Under the pieces are notes generated by a model. The model ran no database searches. It was not told where the DNA came from and saw only the letters and a list, made by a program, of their open reading frames with translations. Below, in pieces: positions 13,236 to 21,684 of a stretch of DNA of 36,906 nucleotides (positions are counted from its first letter, which is position 1; every line of letters starts with the position of its first letter). The DNA comes from Verrucomicrobiota bacterium. GTDB taxonomy: Bacteria; Verrucomicrobiota; Verrucomicrobiia; Opitutales; UBA953. The position numbers were made by a program, and so were the translations under genes. The DNA is taken from assembly GCA_030831965.1 (NCBI GenBank), contig JAURJZ010000005.1, forward strand, positions 1-36,906, in the 5' to 3' direction.

Positions 13236-14273
13236 TCAGAGCGCCTCGGCGGCGAGCATGAGCGAGCTGAGGCCGCTGCCGATGCCGAGCAGGGCGACCT
13301 TGTGGCCGGGGGCCACCCTGCCCTCCTGGCGGGCGAGCGCGAGGGTGGCGGGGAGCGAGACGGAGCCGACGTTGCCGAGGCGGGCGAGGCTGGGGCAGTC
13401 CTTGGCGGGGTCGAGGCCGAGGCGCTCGAAGAGGAGGGCGGCGTGGCGGCGGCCGACCTGGTGGGTGACGACGCGGTCGGGCGTGGCGGCGTCCCAGCCG
13501 GAGGCGGCGCGGAAGCGGTCCCAGCAGGACTCGGCCAGGGCGACGCCGGCGTGGAGGAGGGCCTCGGAGTCGGTGCGCATGTCGAGCTCGGACGAGGCGC
13601 TGTCGCCCTCGCAGAGCCGGTTGGCGGCGGAGTCGGTCGCGGCGGCGGCGGCGAGGAGGCGGAAGCCGCCGGGAGCCGCGAGGTCGTCGCGCGAGAGCAC
13701 GGCGGCGGCGGCGCCGGCGCCGATGGTGAGGTTGGCGAAGTAGGGCTTGATGCCGTCGCGGTCCAGGGAGAGGTCCTCGTTGAGGGTGCGGAGGGTGCGC
13801 TCGAGGAGGGGAAGGCCGTCCTCGCCGGCGCAGAGGAGGGCGCGGCGGATCTGGCCGGACTCGACGAGGCCGGCGGCGAGGACGAGGGCGTTGGCGAAGC
13901 CGAGGCAGGCGTTGGAGATGTCGAGGATCTGGGCCTGGGGGCCGAGGCCGAGGAGGCCGTGGACGTAGGCGGCGGTGGCGGGCTCGAGGCGGTCGCGGCA
14001 GACGGAGCAGTGGACGAGCAGGTCGATGTCGGCCGGCCCCGCGCCGGCGGCGGCCATGGCCTTGCGGCCGGCGGCGGCGGAGGCCTCGGAAGGGCGGATG
14101 GGGGAGGGCCAGAAGCGTCGCTCGCGGATGCCGGTCATCAGCTCGAGGCGCCCCTCGGGCAGGCGGAGGCGGCGGTAGAGGGGCTCGAGGCGGCGCTCGA
14201 TGTCGGCCGAGGTGACGACCTCGGGGGGAAGCTCGGCGACGAGGCCGGAGAGGGCGACGCGGGCGAAGCGCAT
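13236..14273 (-). CDS. oleA: OleA-like thiolase-superfamily condensing enzyme
   Basis: OleA joins two fatty acyl-CoAs head to head to a beta-keto acid. This 345-aa protein aligns along its length with Xanthomonas OleA as I remember it. It has the catalytic Cys123 in DISNACLGF, His271 in THQVGRRH and Asn301 in LGNVGSVSLP. It also has Glu97 in SVCRDRLEPAT, which matches the Glu117 that OleA uses across the dimer (numbering offset 20) and that FabH lacks. The C-terminal LLGIGSGLSS is likewise OleA-like. It could instead be a FabH-type 3-oxoacyl-ACP synthase with a new role, given the fabI and fabZ neighbours. The start ATG overlaps the fabI stop by one base (TGATG). Confidence 0.82.
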   Translation of the reverse strand: MRFARVALSGLVAELPPEVVTSADIERRLEPLYRRLRLPEGRLELMTGIRERRFWPSPIRPSEASAAAGRKAMAAAGAGPADIDLLVHCSVCRDRLEPATAAYVHGLLGLGPQAQILDISNACLGFANALVLAAGLVESGQIRRALLCAGEDGLPLLERTLRTLNEDLSLDRDGIKPYFANLTIGAGAAAAVLSRDDLAAPGGFRLLAAAAATDSAANRLCEGDSASSELDMRTDSEALLHAGVALAESCWDRFRAASGWDAATPDRVVTHQVGRRHAALLFERLGLDPAKDCPSLARLGNVGSVSLPATLALARQEGRVAPGHKVALLGIGSGLSSLMLAAEAL

Positions 14274-15073
14274 CAGCCGAGGCGGGTGGCGGCCTTGACC
14301 ACGGCCTCGTCGAAGTAGTTCCAGCCCATGCCGGCGTCGACCACGATGCCCTGGGCGTTGACGCCGGAGGAGCGGGGCGAGAGGAGCCAGACGGCGGCGT
14401 CGGCCACCTCCTGGGTGGCGAGGGCGCGCCGGCGCAGGGTCAGCTTCTCGGCGAACAGGTAGTTGTCGAGGTAGCCGGGGATGCCGGCGGAGGCGCTGGT
14501 CTTGAGCGGGCCGGCGTTGACGCTGTTGAAGCGCACCTCGGTGTCGGCCGAGAAGGACTTGGCGAGGAAGCGGGAGGCCGACTCGAGGGCGGCCTTGATG
14601 GGGGACATGTAGCCGTAGCTGGCGGCGGTGACCTGGGAGGAGATGCCGATGGAGACGACGGAGGCGTCGCGCCGGAGGTGGGGCTTGAGGGCGCGGGCGA
14701 GCTCGACGAGCGAGAAGGCGGAGACGGCGGTGGCCTGGAGGAAGTCGGCGCGCCCGGTCTCATGGAAGGGGACGAGCCCCTGGGAGTAGTTGGCGAAGGC
14801 GACGCTGTGCAGGACGCCGTCGATCGGCCCGTGCTCGCGGCCGACCGCGGCGGCGAGCGCCTTGGTCTCATCCTCGCGCTCGAGGTCGCAGACAAGCGTC
14901 GGCTTGCCGGCGAGGAGCTTGTCGAGCGAGGCGCGGCGCGCCTCGGAGCGGACGGAGTAGACGACCTTGGCGCCCTCCTGCTCCAAGGTCTGCGCGACGT
15001 GCCAGGCGACCGACTTGCGGTTGGCGACGCCCAGGACGAGGTAGGTGCGGCCGGCGATGCCGAGGAAGGACAT
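14273..15073 (-). CDS. fabI: FabI-like enoyl-[acyl-carrier-protein] reductase (SDR)
   Basis: Would reduce the trans-2 double bond of enoyl-ACP with NAD(P)H, the last step of fatty acid elongation. The 266-aa protein has the divergent SDR cofactor loop GVANRKSVAWHVA (15-27) typical of FabI, HSVAFA (89-94), catalytic Tyr153-x6-Lys160 (YGYMSPIK) and FNSVNAGPLKTSASAGIPGY, like the FabI substrate loop. One feature is odd: the position of the second active-site tyrosine of E. coli FabI (Tyr146) is a glycine here (SIGISSQV), so chemistry or substrate may differ. It is not OleD, which is an extended SDR with Tyr-x3-Lys. It lies 9 bp after the fabZ-like stop, with a pure C tract before ATG, and overlaps oleA by 1 nt. 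Confidence 0.85.
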   Translation of the reverse strand: MSFLGIAGRTYLVLGVANRKSVAWHVAQTLEQEGAKVVYSVRSEARRASLDKLLAGKPTLVCDLEREDETKALAAAVGREHGPIDGVLHSVAFANYSQGLVPFHETGRADFLQATAVSAFSLVELARALKPHLRRDASVVSIGISSQVTAASYGYMSPIKAALESASRFLAKSFSADTEVRFNSVNAGPLKTSASAGIPGYLDNYLFAEKLTLRRRALATQEVADAAVWLLSPRSSGVNAQGIVVDAGMGWNYFDEAVVKAATRLG

Positions 15074-15082
15074 GGGGGGATT

Positions 15083-15523
15083 TCAGGCGGATTTCGGGAT
15101 GAGGGCGAGCGCGTAGCGGAGCGTCAGCACCGCCTTGCCGTCCTTGCGGACCGTCCCGGCCATGAAATGGAACTGCTGGAGGGTCTCGGTGGGCCGGGCC
15201 TCGATGGTCACGCGGTCGCCGGGCAGCACCATGCCCTTGAACTTGGCCTCCTCGATCCGGCAGAGCACGGGGGTGCTGTCGGCCGCCGAGCCGCCCTGGG
15301 ACTTAAGCCGGTGGGTCAGGAAGACGGCGCCGGCCTGGAAGACGGCCTCGCAGAGGAGGACCCCCGGTGTGAGGGGATTGCCCGGATAATGGCCGGCGTA
15401 GAAGGGCTCGTCGGCCCGGAAGGTCCGGGCGCAGAGCGCATGCTGGTCGTCAAGCTCCAGGACCTCGTCGATGAACAGGAAAGGGGGGCGGTGGGGAATG
15501 AGGTCCGAAGGCCGGGGAAGCAT
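15083..15523 (-). CDS. fabZ: FabZ-like 3-hydroxyacyl-ACP dehydratase (hotdog fold)
   Basis: Expected to dehydrate 3-hydroxyacyl-ACP to the trans-2 enoyl-ACP that the adjacent reductase uses. The 146-aa protein has the standard FabZ size and hallmarks: IPHRPPFLFIDEV at the N-terminus, then GHYPGNPLTPGVLLCEAVFQ with catalytic His45 and Glu59. The frame is open upstream, but ATG 15523 gives the family N-terminus (MLPRPSDLIPHRPP). It is the first gene of a four-gene minus-strand unit (fabZ-fabI-oleA-oleB). In many Gram-negatives fabZ lies between lpxD and lpxA; here lpxD is nearby, but its downstream neighbour is prs. Whether this is the housekeeping FabZ or a pathway-dedicated copy cannot be told. 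Confidence 0.85.
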   Translation of the reverse strand: MLPRPSDLIPHRPPFLFIDEVLELDDQHALCARTFRADEPFYAGHYPGNPLTPGVLLCEAVFQAGAVFLTHRLKSQGGSAADSTPVLCRIEEAKFKGMVLPGDRVTIEARPTETLQQFHFMAGTVRKDGKAVLTLRYALALIPKSA

Positions 15524-15635
15524 GGAGGCATTAAGGCGGCCAAGGGAGGGGGAGGAAAGGGAGTATTCGCCCGGGTCTCCCCTGCCCTCCCGCTTGCCTC
15601 CGGCGCGCTTCCTCTTCCCATGCAGGCACAGTCCC

Positions 15636-16151
15636 ATGCGACTCCCCCTCCTCTCCGCCATGATGCTCTCCCTGTTCTCCGGCCTCGGCTCAGCCGAGGC
15701 CGCCCCCCTCAAGGTCGGCGACCCCATCCCGGCCGTCACGGTTAACGACCAGGACGGCAAGCCGGTGGACGTGGCCGAGGCGGGCGCCAAGGGGCTGCTC
15801 CTCGTCTACTTCTACCCCAAGGCCGACACCCCGGGTTGCACCAAGCAGGGCTGCTCGCTGCGCGACAGCTGGGGCGAGCTGCAGAAGCGCGGCGTGACGG
15901 TGCTCGGGGTGAGCTCCGACGACGAGAAGGGCCAGAAGGCCTTCCGCGAGAAGTACAACCTGCCCTTCCGGCTCCTGGCGGACAAGGAGAAGAAGGTCAT
16001 CGCCGCCTTCCGGGTCGGCTCGACCTTCGGCTTCGCGTCGCGCACCGCCTTCCTCTTCGAGGACGGCAAGTGCGTCTGGATCGACCCCAAGTCCTCGACG
16101 GGCGACCAGGGCGAGGTGGTGCTGAAGTTCCTCGACTCGCGGGGCCGCTAG
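15636..16151 (+). CDS. exported Bcp/PrxQ-type peroxiredoxin
   Basis: Thiol peroxidase that reduces hydroperoxides. The 171-aa protein has a signal peptide (MRLPLLSAMMLSLFSGLGSAEA) and a thioredoxin-fold AhpC/TSA domain. The peroxidatic Cys68 (ADTPGCTKQGC) and resolving Cys73 five residues on are the Bcp/PrxQ signature. LGVSSDDEKGQKAFREKYNLPFRLLAD is typical. The export signal is unusual for Bcp, which is normally cytosolic, and implies a periplasmic role needing an external thiol donor. A longer in-frame reading from 15471 would bury the signal peptide, so ATG 15636 is preferred. It is divergent from the fabZ unit, 112 bp apart. Confidence 0.9.
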   Translation: MRLPLLSAMMLSLFSGLGSAEAAPLKVGDPIPAVTVNDQDGKPVDVAEAGAKGLLLVYFYPKADTPGCTKQGCSLRDSWGELQKRGVTVLGVSSDDEKGQKAFREKYNLPFRLLADKEKKVIAAFRVGSTFGFASRTAFLFEDGKCVWIDPKSSTGDQGEVVLKFLDSRGR

Positions 16152-16188
16152 GCCGCTGGGGCGGCCGCCGCGACCCAACTGCACAGCT

Positions 16189-16277
16189 GCACGGGGGCTC
16201 AGGGGCACGGGGCTCCGGCAAAGGGCACAGGGGCACGGGGGCTCAGGGGCACGGGAGGTGGAACCCTTCGGGTCACC
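16189..16277. repeat. G-rich repeats after the peroxiredoxin gene (includes dispersed copy 2)
   Basis: A 23-bp unit at 16189-16211 recurs exactly at 16233-16255 (44-bp period); each copy holds GGGGGCTCAGGGGCACGGG. Bases 16222-16277 repeat the modules seen at 4626-4672, including the CCCTTCGGGT hairpin. Inverted, degraded versions (CCCGTGCCCCC, CCTGTGCCGCCGTGCCCCC) lie at 16402-16412 and 16463-16481. The remainder of the 348-bp gap between 16152 and 16499 has no visible gene. Confidence 0.7.
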
Positions 16278-16481
16278 CCTTAAGTTGGGATGCCAATGCC
16301 TCGAGGAACAAGGTGCGTCCTTTGATCCGTTCATCTCCTCGGTTCCTCTCCCGCAAGCCAGTCCTGCCATTGGTGGCCTGTCAGCGGTCACCAATGTCTT
16401 TCCCGTGCCCCCAAGCCCCTGTGCAGCCGCGCACTTTTCCGGGGCCCTCAGGCCCCGGCGTACCTGTGCCGCCGTGCCCCC

Positions 16482-16499
16482 GCGCCCCCTAGGGGGCGC
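16482..16499 (-). terminator. perfect palindrome directly after prs
   Basis: GCGCCCCC-TA-GGGGGCGC, an 18-bp perfect palindrome, starts at the base next to the prs stop codon and can end the dnaB-prs operon. No T tract follows in the minus direction. A second hairpin, GGGGCC-CTCA-GGCCCC, lies at 16441-16456. Confidence 0.5.
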
Positions 16500-17450
16500 T
16501 CAGAACCCCTTGACCTTGAAGAGGTCGGTCACGCTGGAGTTGCCGTGGATGCGCTTGATGGCGTCGGACAGCAGGGGCGCGATGGAGAGGACGGTGATGG
16601 GGAGGCCCTTGGTCTCGACCGGCACGGAGTTGGTCGTGATGAGCTCGTCGATGGGGCCGCCGCGGAGGCGGGGATAGGCGGCCTCCTGGAGCATGCAGTG
16701 GGAGACGAGGGCGCGGACGGAGCGGGCGCCGTTCTTCTTGAGGAGCTCGGCGGCGGCCACGAGGGTGCCGGCGGTCTCGGTCATGTCGTCGACGAGGAGG
16801 ATGTCGCGCCCCTCGACCTCGCCGACGAGGCTGGTGGCCTGGACGGTGGTGTCGCTCGTGCGGCGCTTGGCCACGAAGCCGAAGGGCAGGTCGAGGTTCT
16901 CCGCCATGGCGGCGGCGTACTTGAGGCCGCCGACGTCGGGCGAGAAGACGGTGCACTGGCGGACCCAGGGCTTGTTGCGGATGTGCGCGAAGAAGACCGG
17001 GGAGGCGAAGAGGTGGTCGACGGGGATGTCGAAGAAGCCCTGGATCTGCTGGGCGTGGAGGTCGACGGCGAGGACGCGGTTGACGCCCGCGGCGGTGAGC
17101 AGGTTGGCCACGAGCTTGGCCGTGATGGGCACGCGGGGCTTGTCCTTGCGGTCCTGGCGGGCGTAGCCGAAGAAGGGGATGACCGCGGTGATGCGGTTGG
17201 CGGAGGCGCGGCGGAGCGCGTCGACCATGATGAGCAGCTCCATGATGCACTCGTTGGCCGGGGAGCTCGTGGGCTGGATGACGAAGACGTCGCAGCCGCG
17301 GATGTTCTCGTTGATCTGGACGAAGGTCTCGCCGTCGGGGAAGCGGCGGACCGTGGCGGCGCCGAGGGGCACGCCGAGCCCGTCGCAGATCTCCTTGGCC
17401 AGCGCCGGGTTGGCGTTGCCGGCGAAGATCTTGAGCGGGGGGAGGTTCAT
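16500..17450 (-). CDS. prs: ribose-phosphate pyrophosphokinase
   Basis: Makes PRPP from ribose 5-phosphate and ATP for nucleotide, His and Trp synthesis. The 316-aa protein has the normal bacterial PrsA length. It shows [16 protein letters not shown] (37-52), the ATP-site [14 protein letters not shown] (93-106), catalytic His132 in [12 protein letters not shown], Lys195 in VAKRR, and the PRPP loop [15 protein letters not shown] (216-230), where DMTETAGT replaces the more common DMIDTAGT. It overlaps the end of lpxD by 4 nt (ATGA), so it is translationally coupled and is the last gene of the dnaB-bamA-skp-lpxD-prs unit. PRPP synthase in an outer-membrane biogenesis operon is unusual. Confidence 0.97.
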   Translation of the reverse strand: MNLPPLKIFAGNANPALAKEICDGLGVPLGAATVRRFPDGETFVQINENIRGCDVFVIQPTSSPANECIMELLIMVDALRRASANRITAVIPFFGYARQDRKDKPRVPITAKLVANLLTAAGVNRVLAVDLHAQQIQGFFDIPVDHLFASPVFFAHIRNKPWVRQCTVFSPDVGGLKYAAAMAENLDLPFGFVAKRRTSDTTVQATSLVGEVEGRDILLVDDMTETAGTLVAAAELLKKNGARSVRALVSHCMLQEAAYPRLRGGPIDELITTNSVPVETKGLPITVLSIAPLLSDAIKRIHGNSSVTDLFKVKGF

Positions 17451-18508
17451 GGCGCGTCCTTGCGCAGAGAGTCCAAGGCGGCGGCGAGCGAATCAACCTT
17501 TTTGAAGAGGTCGGGCAGGCGGCGGGCCAGCACGGCCACGCGGCGCTCGAGGCCGAAGGGCATGGCGGGGGTGCCGTTCATGAAGCCGCCGGCGGGCACG
17601 TCCTCGAAGAGGCCGGCCTGGGCGCCGAGGCGGACGCCGTCGCCGAGGCGGAGGTGGCCGGCCACGCCGGACTGGCCGCCGAGGACGCAGCCGTCGCCGA
17701 GCACGGTGGAGCCGGCGATGCCGACCTGGGCGGTGATGAGGCAGTGGCGGCCGATGCGCACGTTGTGCGCGACCTGCACGAGGTTGTCGACCTTGGTGCC
17801 GCGGCCGACCACGGTCCGGCTGAAGCGGGCGCGGTCGAGCGTGGCGTTGGCGCCGATCTCGACGTCGTCCTCGAGGACGACGACGCCGACCTGGGGCAGG
17901 CGCTCGATGCGGCCGCCGACCGGCTCGTAGCCGAAGCCGTCGGCGCCGACCACGGCGCCGCTCTGGAGGCGGCAACGGGCGCCGACCGCGCAGTAGTCGG
18001 CGACGGTCACGCGGGGCTTCAGCCAGCTGTCCTCGCCGACCGAGGCGCCGGCGCCGAGGTGACACTGGGCCTCGAGGACGGCGCGGGGGCCGACCGACGC
18101 GCCCGCGAGCAGGGTGCAGCCGGGGCCGACATGGGCGGAGGGGTCGACCCGGGCGGAGGGCTCGACAACGGCCGAGGGGTGGATGCCGGCGGGCGGGCGG
18201 GGCCAGAGGCGGGCCTCGAGGGTGGAGCAGACGAGGGCGAGGGCGTGGGTGGGGTTGGCCACGCGGAGGAAAACCTGGCCGGCGGCGGGCGAGCCGGGGT
18301 GGTCGGCGGGCACGAGGATGGCGCCGGCGCGCGAGGCCGGGACCTCGGCGGCGTAGCGGGGATTGCCGAGGAAGGAGAGGTCGGCGGGGCCGGCGTCGGC
18401 CAGGGCGGCGATGCCGGCGAGGGGGCGGGAGCGCGCGGCGACGTCACCCTCGACCGCTGGCGCCTCGGTCAGGGCGGCGAGCTGGTCGGGCGTGAGGTCG
18501 AGTCGCAT
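17447..18508 (-). CDS. lpxD: UDP-3-O-(3-hydroxyacyl)glucosamine N-acyltransferase
   Basis: Third step of lipid A synthesis: adds the N-linked 3-hydroxyacyl chain to UDP-3-O-acylglucosamine using acyl-ACP. The 353-aa protein starts with an LpxD N-terminal uridine-binding domain (about 1-105, with [15 protein letters not shown]). A left-handed beta-helix of hexapeptide repeats follows (about 108-300, [20 protein letters not shown]). The GADGFGYEP segment (188-196) and catalytic His248 in [11 protein letters not shown] are LpxD-specific. A C-terminal helix completes the trimer fold. It lies 42 bp after skp and overlaps prs by 4 nt. It implies an LPS-type outer membrane. Confidence 0.95.
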   Translation of the reverse strand: MRLDLTPDQLAALTEAPAVEGDVAARSRPLAGIAALADAGPADLSFLGNPRYAAEVPASRAGAILVPADHPGSPAAGQVFLRVANPTHALALVCSTLEARLWPRPPAGIHPSAVVEPSARVDPSAHVGPGCTLLAGASVGPRAVLEAQCHLGAGASVGEDSWLKPRVTVADYCAVGARCRLQSGAVVGADGFGYEPVGGRIERLPQVGVVVLEDDVEIGANATLDRARFSRTVVGRGTKVDNLVQVAHNVRIGRHCLITAQVGIAGSTVLGDGCVLGGQSGVAGHLRLGDGVRLGAQAGLFEDVPAGGFMNGTPAMPFGLERRVAVLARRLPDLFKKVDSLAAALDSLRKDAP

Positions 18509-18550
18509 GGTCCCCGGAAGGCGCGCCCCGGACGGGCCGGGGCGCAGGGC

Positions 18551-19147
18551 TCACTTCTTCTCCTCGGGCTTGGCGTCCTTGGCCGCGGGGGCGGCGGGAG
18601 CGGCCGGGGCGGCGGGCTTGTAGTTGGCGTTGAGCTCGGCGAGGACGGCCTCGGTGATGTCGAGCGAGGCCCCGGCGTAGAGGGTCGTTCCCTTGGCGAG
18701 GACGAGTTCCAGCCCCTTGGCCTTGGCGATCTTCTCCACGGCCGGGCGGAGGTCGGCGTCGATCCCGCGCTGCATCTCCTGGACGCGGCCCTGGATGGTG
18801 TTGCGGGCCTCCTGGTCGAGCTGCTGGAGGGCGCCGTAGCGCTGGCGGAAGCTGTCCTCCTTGGTGCGGAGCTCGGCCACGACCTGCTGCTTGCCGGCGT
18901 CGTTGAGCAGGGGGGACTGGGCGCGCTTCTGGGTCTCCTGGAGGTCGGCCTGGAGCTTCTGCACCTCGTCGACCTTCTCCTGCACGGCGATCTTGGCGTT
19001 GTCGATGGACTTCTGGATGCTGGCCTGCTGCTCGACGGCCTTGTTGTACTTCTTGTTGATCTCGGCGTAGTCGACGACGCCGACCTTCGGCGGATTGGCG
19101 GTCGCGACGGCGGCGGCGAGGGCGAGGAGTGCGGTGAGGGTCTTCAT
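18551..19147 (-). CDS. skp: OmpH/Skp-family periplasmic chaperone
   Basis: Periplasmic holdase that carries unfolded outer-membrane proteins toward the Bam complex. The 198-aa protein has a signal peptide (MKTLTALLALAAAVATA), the Skp start KVGVVDYAEINKKYNKA, a long coiled coil (about 35-140, rich in Gln, Lys, Glu), and the closing DITEAVLAELNANYK segment. The tail is a low-complexity Ala/Pro/Lys stretch (PAAPAAPAAPAAKDAKPEEKK). The ATG at 19147 gives the signal peptide; the longer open frame upstream is antisense-type read-through over bamA. The placement between bamA and lpxD is the classical order. The leader is pure C/T with no Shine-Dalgarno. Confidence 0.92.
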   Translation of the reverse strand: MKTLTALLALAAAVATANPPKVGVVDYAEINKKYNKAVEQQASIQKSIDNAKIAVQEKVDEVQKLQADLQETQKRAQSPLLNDAGKQQVVAELRTKEDSFRQRYGALQQLDQEARNTIQGRVQEMQRGIDADLRPAVEKIAKAKGLELVLAKGTTLYAGASLDITEAVLAELNANYKPAAPAAPAAPAAKDAKPEEKK

Positions 19148-19236
19148 GGGGGCGGAGGGGAGAGGGAAGCCGACCCGGGGTGGGTTGGCAACCCCCAAGC
19201 GGGAGGCGGCGGGCACCTTTCGGGCCGGGAGGGGGC

Positions 19237-21684
19237 TCAGAAGAAGGTGCCGAAGCTGAAGTTCAGCTGCATCCCGTCGTCGTTCACATCCACCCCGTCC
19301 TTGACGGTGCTGGACAGGGGGAAGCCGAAGTCGAGCCGGAGGACGGCCCCGCCGAGAAGGATGCGCAGGCCGATCCCGGCGTCGCCGTTGACCTGGCCGG
19401 GATTGAAGTCGTTGGACTCCCGGTTGACGAAACCCCAGTCGGTGAAGGCGGCCCAGCGGAGGGTGTCGGAGGCCTTGATGGTGTACTCGGCGCTGACGAA
19501 GCCGTAGGTGAGGCCGCCGACCGGCTGGAAGAGGGTGGGGGAGCCGACGGGCGCCTGGAAGACCTCGGGCGACCCGACATAGTTGTACTTGAAGCCGCGG
19601 AGGTCGTAGGCGCCGCCGAGCTGCTGTCGCTCGTAGAACGGGAGGTCCGCGAAGTCCTGGTAGGTGCCGGCGCGGGCGACGAGGGCCAGGGTCTGGGTGG
19701 CCTCGCGGGAAATGAGAAACCAGCGGCCGAGGCGCAGGTCGGTCTTCAGGTAGTCGACGTCGCCCCCGAGGCCGCCGCCCGCGTAGGTGTTGGTGAGGGC
19801 GGCGCGGAACCCGCGGGTGGGGAAGGTGAAGTCGTCGCGCGTGTCGCGGGCGAGGGAGAGGCTGAGCTCGGGGATGGAGACGGCGCCCTGGGTCGCGGCG
19901 TCCAGGATGTCGGGCGGCAGGAGCGGGGTGTTGGGGTCGCGCAGGTCGACCGAGCGCACGCCGGCGGAGAGCCGGGTCTGCACGCCGAGGATGTTGCGGC
20001 GGGCGTAGACGTCGAAGCCGCGCGTCTGCAGGTCGTAGTAGCTCGACTGGAAGCCGGAGAAGCGCTGGTAGAGGTTGTAGCCGACGGCGAGGTCGCGCTC
20101 CCAGAGGGCGGGCTCCTCGAAGCTGTGCTCGATGGAGTTGGAGAGGTTGCCCGCGGAGACGCGGAGCCGGAACTTCTGGCCGCCGCCGCGGAACCAACCG
20201 TCGGGGTTGAGCGCGTCGAAGTTGCCCTCCGAGTACTCGACGAAGCCGACGAGCTGCTCAACCGAGCTGAAGCCGGCGCCGAAGGAGACCATGCCGGTCG
20301 GCCCCTCCTTGAGGGCGACGAGGAGGTCGCGCTGCTCGGGGACGGCGGTGGGCACGGGCGCGACGCGGACGCTCTCGAAGAAACGGGTGTTGCGGAGGCG
20401 CGACTCGGTGCGGCGGGCCGCCTCGAGGTCGAAGACGTCGCCGGGCTGCAGGGTCATCTCGCGGGCGACGACCGAGGCGCGGGTCTTGGTGTTGCCCTCG
20501 ATCACGACCTGGCGGACGGTGCTGGGGTTGCCCTCGCGGATCTCGAGTCGCAGGTCGATCGCGCCGGTCGCGAGGTTGGGGCTGCGCACGACGGCGACCT
20601 GGACGTCGAGATGGCCGCGGCGGCCGTAGGCCTCGCGAACCTTGTCGACGGCCACGTCGACCGCGGCGGCGCTGTACCAGCCGCCCGGGGTCAGGCGGTC
20701 GGTGGCCTCGGCGATGAGGCCGGCCCGGGCGGAGGGGCGGCCGACGAGCTCGAGCAGGGCGGCGGAGGAGAAGGGCGAGCCCTCGGCCTTGCCGAGCTCG
20801 TTCCCGGAGACGGCGAGGGTGCCGACGGCGTAGCGCCGGCCCTCCCTGAGGCGGAAGACGACGTCGACCCAGCCCTCGTCGCCCCTGACATCGCGCACGA
20901 CGCAGGCGAGGGCGGCGTCGGTCGTCTCCAGCTCGGCGTCGAGGAAGCCGCGCGCCCGGTAGTGGGCGACGATCCGCTCGCAGTCCTCGCGGTAGTCGTC
21001 GGCCGAGAGGCGGCCGCCGCCGGTGAGCCCGGAGAGCTTCCACCAGCGCCAGGTGGCCGACTTGACCCCGGCCTCGGCCAGGACCTCGTCCTCGTCGAGC
21101 TGCCCGGCGCCGAGGATGCGGACATCGCCGACGCGGAGCTCGGGGGTGAGGACGGCGGCGGCGGCGAGACGGACGCGGCCGTCGGCGAGGGGCTCGGGGC
21201 GGATCTCCAGGCCGGCGAAGGGGCGGTTCTTGCGCAGGCGCTCAAGCGCCTTGACCCGGCCTTGGTTGAGGGCGACGGGGTCGAGGGGATCGCCGGCCTT
21301 GACCCCGAGGTCGGCGAGGAGGTCCTCCTCGTCGACCATGCCCTCGAGCCCGCTGAGGACGACGGACTCGACCAGCGGGCGGAGCTGGACGCGGATGCGC
21401 ACGTCGACCTTGCCGGCGGCGGCGTCGAGGGAGGGCAGCACCTCGGCCTGGGAGAACCGGCCGGTGGCGTAGAGCATGCGGACGCTGTCGGCCGCGGCCT
21501 CGCGGTTGAAGGCCTGTCCCTCGCGGAGGGAGACGTGGCCCAAGACGTAGGCGTCGGCGACCGCCCCGGGCCCGTCGAGCTCGACCTGGATCTTCCGGAC
21601 GGTCGGGTCGGCGGCGAGGGCGCAGACCGGCAGGAGCGACGCGGCCAGGAGCAGGCGGGCGAGGCGGGAGGCGTTCAGGGTCAT
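19237..21684 (-). CDS. bamA: outer membrane protein assembly factor BamA
   Basis: Central beta-barrel of the Bam complex that folds and inserts outer-membrane proteins. The 815-aa protein has a signal peptide (ending CALAAD), a run of POTRA domains (about 28-430, e.g. VRQVVIEGNTKTRASVVAREM), then a 16-strand Omp85 barrel. The conserved lid-loop motif appears as LGGAYDLRGF (about 684-693), equivalent to the RGF motif of BamA. It ends FSFGTFF with a terminal Phe, as outer-membrane barrels do. The ATG overlaps the dnaB stop by 4 nt (ATGA). It precedes skp by 89 bp, a gap with a GGGTT-GGC-AACCC hairpin at 19182-19194. Confidence 0.95.
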   Translation of the reverse strand: MTLNASRLARLLLAASLLPVCALAADPTVRKIQVELDGPGAVADAYVLGHVSLREGQAFNREAAADSVRMLYATGRFSQAEVLPSLDAAAGKVDVRIRVQLRPLVESVVLSGLEGMVDEEDLLADLGVKAGDPLDPVALNQGRVKALERLRKNRPFAGLEIRPEPLADGRVRLAAAAVLTPELRVGDVRILGAGQLDEDEVLAEAGVKSATWRWWKLSGLTGGGRLSADDYREDCERIVAHYRARGFLDAELETTDAALACVVRDVRGDEGWVDVVFRLREGRRYAVGTLAVSGNELGKAEGSPFSSAALLELVGRPSARAGLIAEATDRLTPGGWYSAAAVDVAVDKVREAYGRRGHLDVQVAVVRSPNLATGAIDLRLEIREGNPSTVRQVVIEGNTKTRASVVAREMTLQPGDVFDLEAARRTESRLRNTRFFESVRVAPVPTAVPEQRDLLVALKEGPTGMVSFGAGFSSVEQLVGFVEYSEGNFDALNPDGWFRGGGQKFRLRVSAGNLSNSIEHSFEEPALWERDLAVGYNLYQRFSGFQSSYYDLQTRGFDVYARRNILGVQTRLSAGVRSVDLRDPNTPLLPPDILDAATQGAVSIPELSLSLARDTRDDFTFPTRGFRAALTNTYAGGGLGGDVDYLKTDLRLGRWFLISREATQTLALVARAGTYQDFADLPFYERQQLGGAYDLRGFKYNYVGSPEVFQAPVGSPTLFQPVGGLTYGFVSAEYTIKASDTLRWAAFTDWGFVNRESNDFNPGQVNGDAGIGLRILLGGAVLRLDFGFPLSSTVKDGVDVNDDGMQLNFSFGTFF

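Noticed and set aside
14273-15073. Reading the SDR gene as OleD
   Set aside because: The cofactor loop and Tyr-x6-Lys spacing are those of FabI, not of the extended SDR OleD.
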